Source of the DNA: Alphaproteobacteria bacterium
GTDB lineage: Bacteria; Pseudomonadota; Alphaproteobacteria; Caulobacterales; Aquidulcibacteraceae
Direction: 5' to 3'
Length of the DNA stretch: 64,000 bases
NCBI GenBank assembly: GCA_016124655.1
Contig: WGNI01000003.1
Span: forward strand, 212,520 to 276,519
Below are positions 61,353 through 64,000 of the stretch, piece after piece; position 1 is the stretch's first letter; the number at the start of each line of letters is the position of its first letter. Below the pieces are notes generated by a model that did no database searches, had not been told where the DNA came from, and saw nothing but the letters and a program-made list of their open reading frames with translations. A program made the translations under genes and the position numbers.

Positions 61353-61461
61353 ACCGCGTTCAGGAAAAGTGGATGCCGGTTTTCCGTCCGAACGCGGTCC
61401 AATTTCAGTTATTGCGGTTTCCTGGCAGCCGACCGGTATCCACTCGGCCTGAAACCGCAAT
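61353..61461 (+). repeat. Dispersed two-hairpin element (copy 3)
   Basis: Module 1 (61353-61398): arms ACCGCGTTC/GAACGCGGT, inner AGGAAAA/TTTTCCG and core AAAAGTGGATGCCGGTTTT. Module 2 (61411-61461): perfect arms ATTGCGGTTTC/GAAACCGCAAT. Nearly the same as 22826-22936. It lies between two divergent genes. Confidence 0.85.
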
Positions 61462-61493
61462 AGAGTGCCCGCCGCCTCAGAGGGAGGGCTCAT

Positions 61494-62015
61494 ATGCGTT
61501 TGTTCGTCGCGGCGTTGGCCGCGCTCCTCGCCGTCGCGGCCCCGGCCTGGGCCCAAGCCCCCGAAGCGCCCGAGCGTTTGCAGGACGTCTATGCCTGCGC
61601 CGCCGTCAACGACGACGCCCAGCGCCTCGCCTGTTACGACCAGGCCGTCGGGCGCCTGCGCGTGGCCCAGGAGCAGGGCGACTTCGCCGCCATCAGCCGG
61701 GAGGAGGCGCGCGAGATCGAGCGCGACGGCTTCGGCTTCTCCCTGCCTTCGATCCCCAGGCTGCTGCCCCGCTTCGGCGGCGAAGATAATGAGGCGATTG
61801 AGACTGTCTCCCTGACCATCGACCGCCTGCAGCAGCGCGGCTATCGCACCGCCTTCTACATGTCGAACGGCCAGGTCTGGGTGCAGACCGAATCCACCGG
61901 CGTGCGCGGCGTCCGCGCCGGCGCGCAGGCTGAAATCCGCCGCGCCGCCTTGGGCAGCTACCTCATGCGGGTCGACGGCGTCTCCGCCGCCATCCGCGTC
62001 CGCCGCGAGGAATAA
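61494..62015 (+). CDS. Small secreted protein with an RLACYD motif
   Basis: A 173-residue exported protein: signal MRLFVAALAALLAVAAPAWA, then DVYACAAVNDDAQRLACYDQAVGRL, a pattern of paired Cys residues with RLACYD found in small secreted proteins of alphaproteobacteria (VasI-like in distant relatives). The rest is helical, then beta-rich at QVWVQTESTGVRGV. Convergent with the amidase gene. Confidence 0.7.
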   Translation: MRLFVAALAALLAVAAPAWAQAPEAPERLQDVYACAAVNDDAQRLACYDQAVGRLRVAQEQGDFAAISREEAREIERDGFGFSLPSIPRLLPRFGGEDNEAIETVSLTIDRLQQRGYRTAFYMSNGQVWVQTESTGVRGVRAGAQAEIRRAALGSYLMRVDGVSAAIRVRREE

Positions 62016-62017
62016 AA

Positions 62018-63502
62018 CTAAGCGCCCACCCAAACCGCGGGCTTGCGCTGCGCCCACGGCTGGGCGGCCTCCAATTCGTAGGCCAGCTCCAGAAGCGTGC
62101 GCTCGTCGCCGACGCGGGTGGAGAAATGCGCCCCGATCGGCAATCCGCCCGCGCTCCAAGCCAGCGGCAGCGAAATCGCCGGCGCCCCAGCCACGTTCTG
62201 CAGCGGCGTGTAGGCGACGTAATTCATCACCGCGTTCTGGTTGGCGTCGAACGGCAGCGTCGGCGACAGATCGCCGATACGCAGCGGCGGCTCCGCCAGC
62301 GTCGGCGTCAACAGCACGTCGAATTCCGCGAACATCGCGTCGTACTGCGCGCCAGCCCCGATCAGCACGCCAAGCGCCTCGTTCAGCGCGCCCGCGGGCG
62401 CGGCCTCGTACATCGCCGCAAGATCGAGCGACAACGGCTCCAAAAGGCTTTCCGGCGGCGCGCCATTGGCGTTCGCCATCACCTGTTGCTTCACCTGCGC
62501 CGCGCCCGACGCCCAGTACAGAATGAACGCATCCGAGAACGCCTGCCCGTCGAACGGCAGCCGCACGTCGCGCACCTGATGTCCCAGCCGGCGGCACAGC
62601 TCCGCCGCCGCTTGTGTCGCTTCCGCGACCTCTGCGTCCGGCGCAGCGCCCGTCGCCGCATCGACCGCAAGCCCGATGCGCAGCCGCCGCGTGCTCGGCC
62701 CTTCCACGAGGCCCAGCGGCGGAACCGCCGCGCCTTCTCCGGTGCGCTCGACCGCCGCCAGGAACGCAGCCGTGTCGCGCACCGTGCGTGAAACGCAGCC
62801 ATTGACCGAAATCACCAGCGGCTCGTCTTCCGGATCCGCGCGGATCACGCGCCCGCGCGAAGGCTTCAGCCCGACCAGTCCGTTGCAGGACGCCGGGATG
62901 CGGATCGAGCCGCCGCCGTCGCTGGCGTGCGCCAGCGGCACGACGCCCGCCGCCACCGCCGCGCCCGCCCCGCCGGAGGAGCCGCCGCAGGAATGCGCCA
63001 CGTTCCAGGGATTGCGCGTCGCGCCGGTGACCAGCGGCTCCGTCGTCGCGGTGAAGCCGAATTCCGGCGTCGTCGACTTGGCGATCGACACAAACCCAGC
63101 CGCCGCGATCGCGTCTGTCAGCGGCGGCTGTCGCGCCGGCACATAATTCGCCAGCGCGCGCGAGCCGAACATCGTGCGCACGCCAGCGGTCGCCAGGAGG
63201 TCCTTCAACAGCGTCGGCACGCCGGAAAACGGCCCCGCCGCCGGCTGCGCGGCGCGCGCCTGCGCGAACATGTCGGTGGCGACGAAATTGAGCTGCGCAT
63301 TGGCCCGCTCGCAGCGCGCGATCGCGGCCTCGATCGCATCCGCCGCCGTGATTTCGCCCGAGCGGATCGCCGCGGCGACACCCACTGCGTCCTTGTCGCC
63401 GAGCGCGTCGGAAGCCGCAGCGGTTCGCGCAGCCGGCGTCGCGCACGCCGCGACCCCCAAGCCCGCCGCGCCAGAGAGCATCCCGCGCCGTGTCGTCGTC
63501 AT
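62018..63502 (-). CDS. Amidase signature-family enzyme, exported lipoprotein type
   Basis: A 494-residue amidase. A Tat-like TTTRRGMLSGAAGLGVAAC signal with lipobox begins at 63502. Catalytic Lys in TLLKDLLATAGV, the cis-Ser/nucleophile region CGGSSGGAGAAVAAGVVPLAHASDGGGSIRIPAS (described by its GGSSGG and DGGGSIRIPAS motifs). It hydrolyses amides such as aryl or peptide amides; substrate unknown. Its 3' end is 3 bp from the small secreted protein gene. Confidence 0.92.
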   Translation of the reverse strand: MTTTRRGMLSGAAGLGVAACATPAARTAAASDALGDKDAVGVAAAIRSGEITAADAIEAAIARCERANAQLNFVATDMFAQARAAQPAAGPFSGVPTLLKDLLATAGVRTMFGSRALANYVPARQPPLTDAIAAAGFVSIAKSTTPEFGFTATTEPLVTGATRNPWNVAHSCGGSSGGAGAAVAAGVVPLAHASDGGGSIRIPASCNGLVGLKPSRGRVIRADPEDEPLVISVNGCVSRTVRDTAAFLAAVERTGEGAAVPPLGLVEGPSTRRLRIGLAVDAATGAAPDAEVAEATQAAAELCRRLGHQVRDVRLPFDGQAFSDAFILYWASGAAQVKQQVMANANGAPPESLLEPLSLDLAAMYEAAPAGALNEALGVLIGAGAQYDAMFAEFDVLLTPTLAEPPLRIGDLSPTLPFDANQNAVMNYVAYTPLQNVAGAPAISLPLAWSAGGLPIGAHFSTRVGDERTLLELAYELEAAQPWAQRKPAVWVGA

Positions 63503-64000
63503 CGTGTCCCCTCCGCTCAATCCGACACGCTTAGCCCCGCGCAAAGGTCAGCGCCAGCACGAGCACGGGTGGGCGTTCACTCCATGTCTGAATTGAACCG
63601 CTGCTCGGCCCTGGCGAACGCCAGGGCCCATTGCCGCAACCGCTTCTGGCTTGGGCGCCCTGGAGCAGGGGCGCCTTCGCCCCGGTTTTGCGATGCACGG
63701 AGACAGGGGTCCATGGCGTTTCGCGCAATCGTGTCCCCTCGTCGCTTCGCGGAGCTTGTTCCTTCAACCCCCCTCGTCGCTTCGCGACACTCCCCCCTTG
63801 CAGGGGGGAAAAGCGCCGCCGTTAGTCCCCCCAGAAAGGGGGGACCGGCCCGAAGGGCCGAGGGGGGTCAAAGAAAACCGCTGAAGGGCCGAGGGGGGTC
63901 AAAGAAAACCGCTGAAGGGCCGAGGGGGGTCAAAGAAAACCGCTGAAGGGCCGAGGGGGGTCAAAGAAAACCGCTGAAGGGCCGAGGGGGGTCAAAGAAA
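63503..64000. other. 498-bp gene-free right edge of the window
   Basis: No credible gene; frames here arise from repeats. It contains a GCCCTGGCG-AA-CGCCAGGGC hairpin near 63605, a CCCCCC-TTGCA-GGGGGG hairpin in the CGTCGCTTCGCGACACTCC repeat near 63775-63815, and the 31-bp tandem array from 63850. Confidence 0.6.
63850..64000 (+). repeat. Tandem array of a 31-bp unit, open at the right edge
   Basis: Units start at 63850 (one base variant), 63881, 63912, 63943 and 63974, the last cut by the window end. The period is exactly 31 bp and the unit reads CTGAAGGGCCGAGGGGGGTC then AAAGAAAACCG. There are no variable spacers, so it is a minisatellite rather than CRISPR. Confidence 0.95.

Noticed and set aside
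56648..61789. Very long plus-strand open frame (1713 codons)
   Set aside because: It is antisense to the third TBDR and the SBP, is dominated by Arg/His/Asp from GC-rich reverse codons and has no domain; a shadow frame.
60849..63446. Long minus-strand frame (865 codons) across the SBP and amidase
   Set aside because: Arg/Gly/Ala-rich shadow of two well-supported genes in other frames.
63850..64000. CRISPR array
   Set aside because: Repeats are contiguous with a 31-bp period and no spacers, and no cas genes are present.

Overview
The window is a 64 kb piece of a GC-rich Gram-negative chromosome. The three large TonB-dependent receptors (TBDRs), propionyl-CoA carboxylase and isovaleryl-CoA dehydrogenase genes, many 4-bp gene overlaps, frequent GTG/TTG starts and a mobile-element-poor layout point to an alphaproteobacterium. 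The gene style best fits Caulobacterales/Hyphomonadaceae; that placement is inference. There is no prophage, insertion sequence, CRISPR array or rRNA operon.

Layout. 1-8 kb: the 3' end of endonuclease V, then mostly minus-strand housekeeping genes: acyl-CoA thioesterase, the ribosome-rescue factor ArfB, a VapBC toxin-antitoxin pair with an orphan antitoxin paralogue, isovaleryl-CoA dehydrogenase, a lysozyme-like membrane protein, MgtE, a GIY-YIG nuclease gene between two copies of a 65-bp repeat, tRNA-Leu(GAG) and a C39-like peptidase pair. 8-16 kb: a secreted protein and a four-gene peptide-type ABC importer linked by 4-bp overlaps, followed by a TBDR. 16-25 kb: a secreted protein, a FliN-like protein, LipB, a four-gene membrane redox cassette (two small membrane proteins, a ferric-reductase/Rieske fusion, a Cys-rich anchored protein), the PCC alpha subunit, a Uma2 nuclease and an orphan ParA with a small partner.

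25-31 kb: a glycan cassette (heptose-type GHMP kinase, CBS-DegT aminotransferase fusion, SDR epimerase, glycosyltransferase, and a divergent sugar-phosphate nucleotidyltransferase). It looks like a route to a GDP-activated, possibly aminated, heptose. 31-46.5 kb: a catabolic island with a TBDR, TetR regulator, P450, two SDRs, a ThuA-like protein, a Rieske oxygenase, a [2Fe-2S] ferredoxin, an MFS transporter, a carboxymuconolactone-decarboxylase-like protein, two Asp-nucleophile alpha/beta hydrolases, an NmrA-like protein, a pirin and a LysR regulator. It probably imports and oxidises a bulky hydrophobic or ring compound; the substrate cannot be read from sequence. Two of its promoters share an identical inverted repeat, TTTTGG-N9-CCAAAA.

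46.5-64 kb: glutathione reductase, PurL, a toxin-first PIN/RHH module with a 30-bp palindrome at its promoter, a MaoC hydratase, a PP2C-like phosphatase, oligopeptidase B, a TPR-sulfotransferase, a third TBDR, an orphan peptide-binding protein, a small secreted protein and an amidase. A 31-bp tandem repeat runs off the right edge.

Most notable findings: the putative two-site regulon in the catabolic island, a dispersed hairpin family whose arms covary around a fixed AAAAGTGG/CCGGTTTT core, the TACATCG motif shared by two RHH antitoxin promoters, the redox cassette, and the amino-heptose-like cassette with an unusual CBS-DegT fusion.
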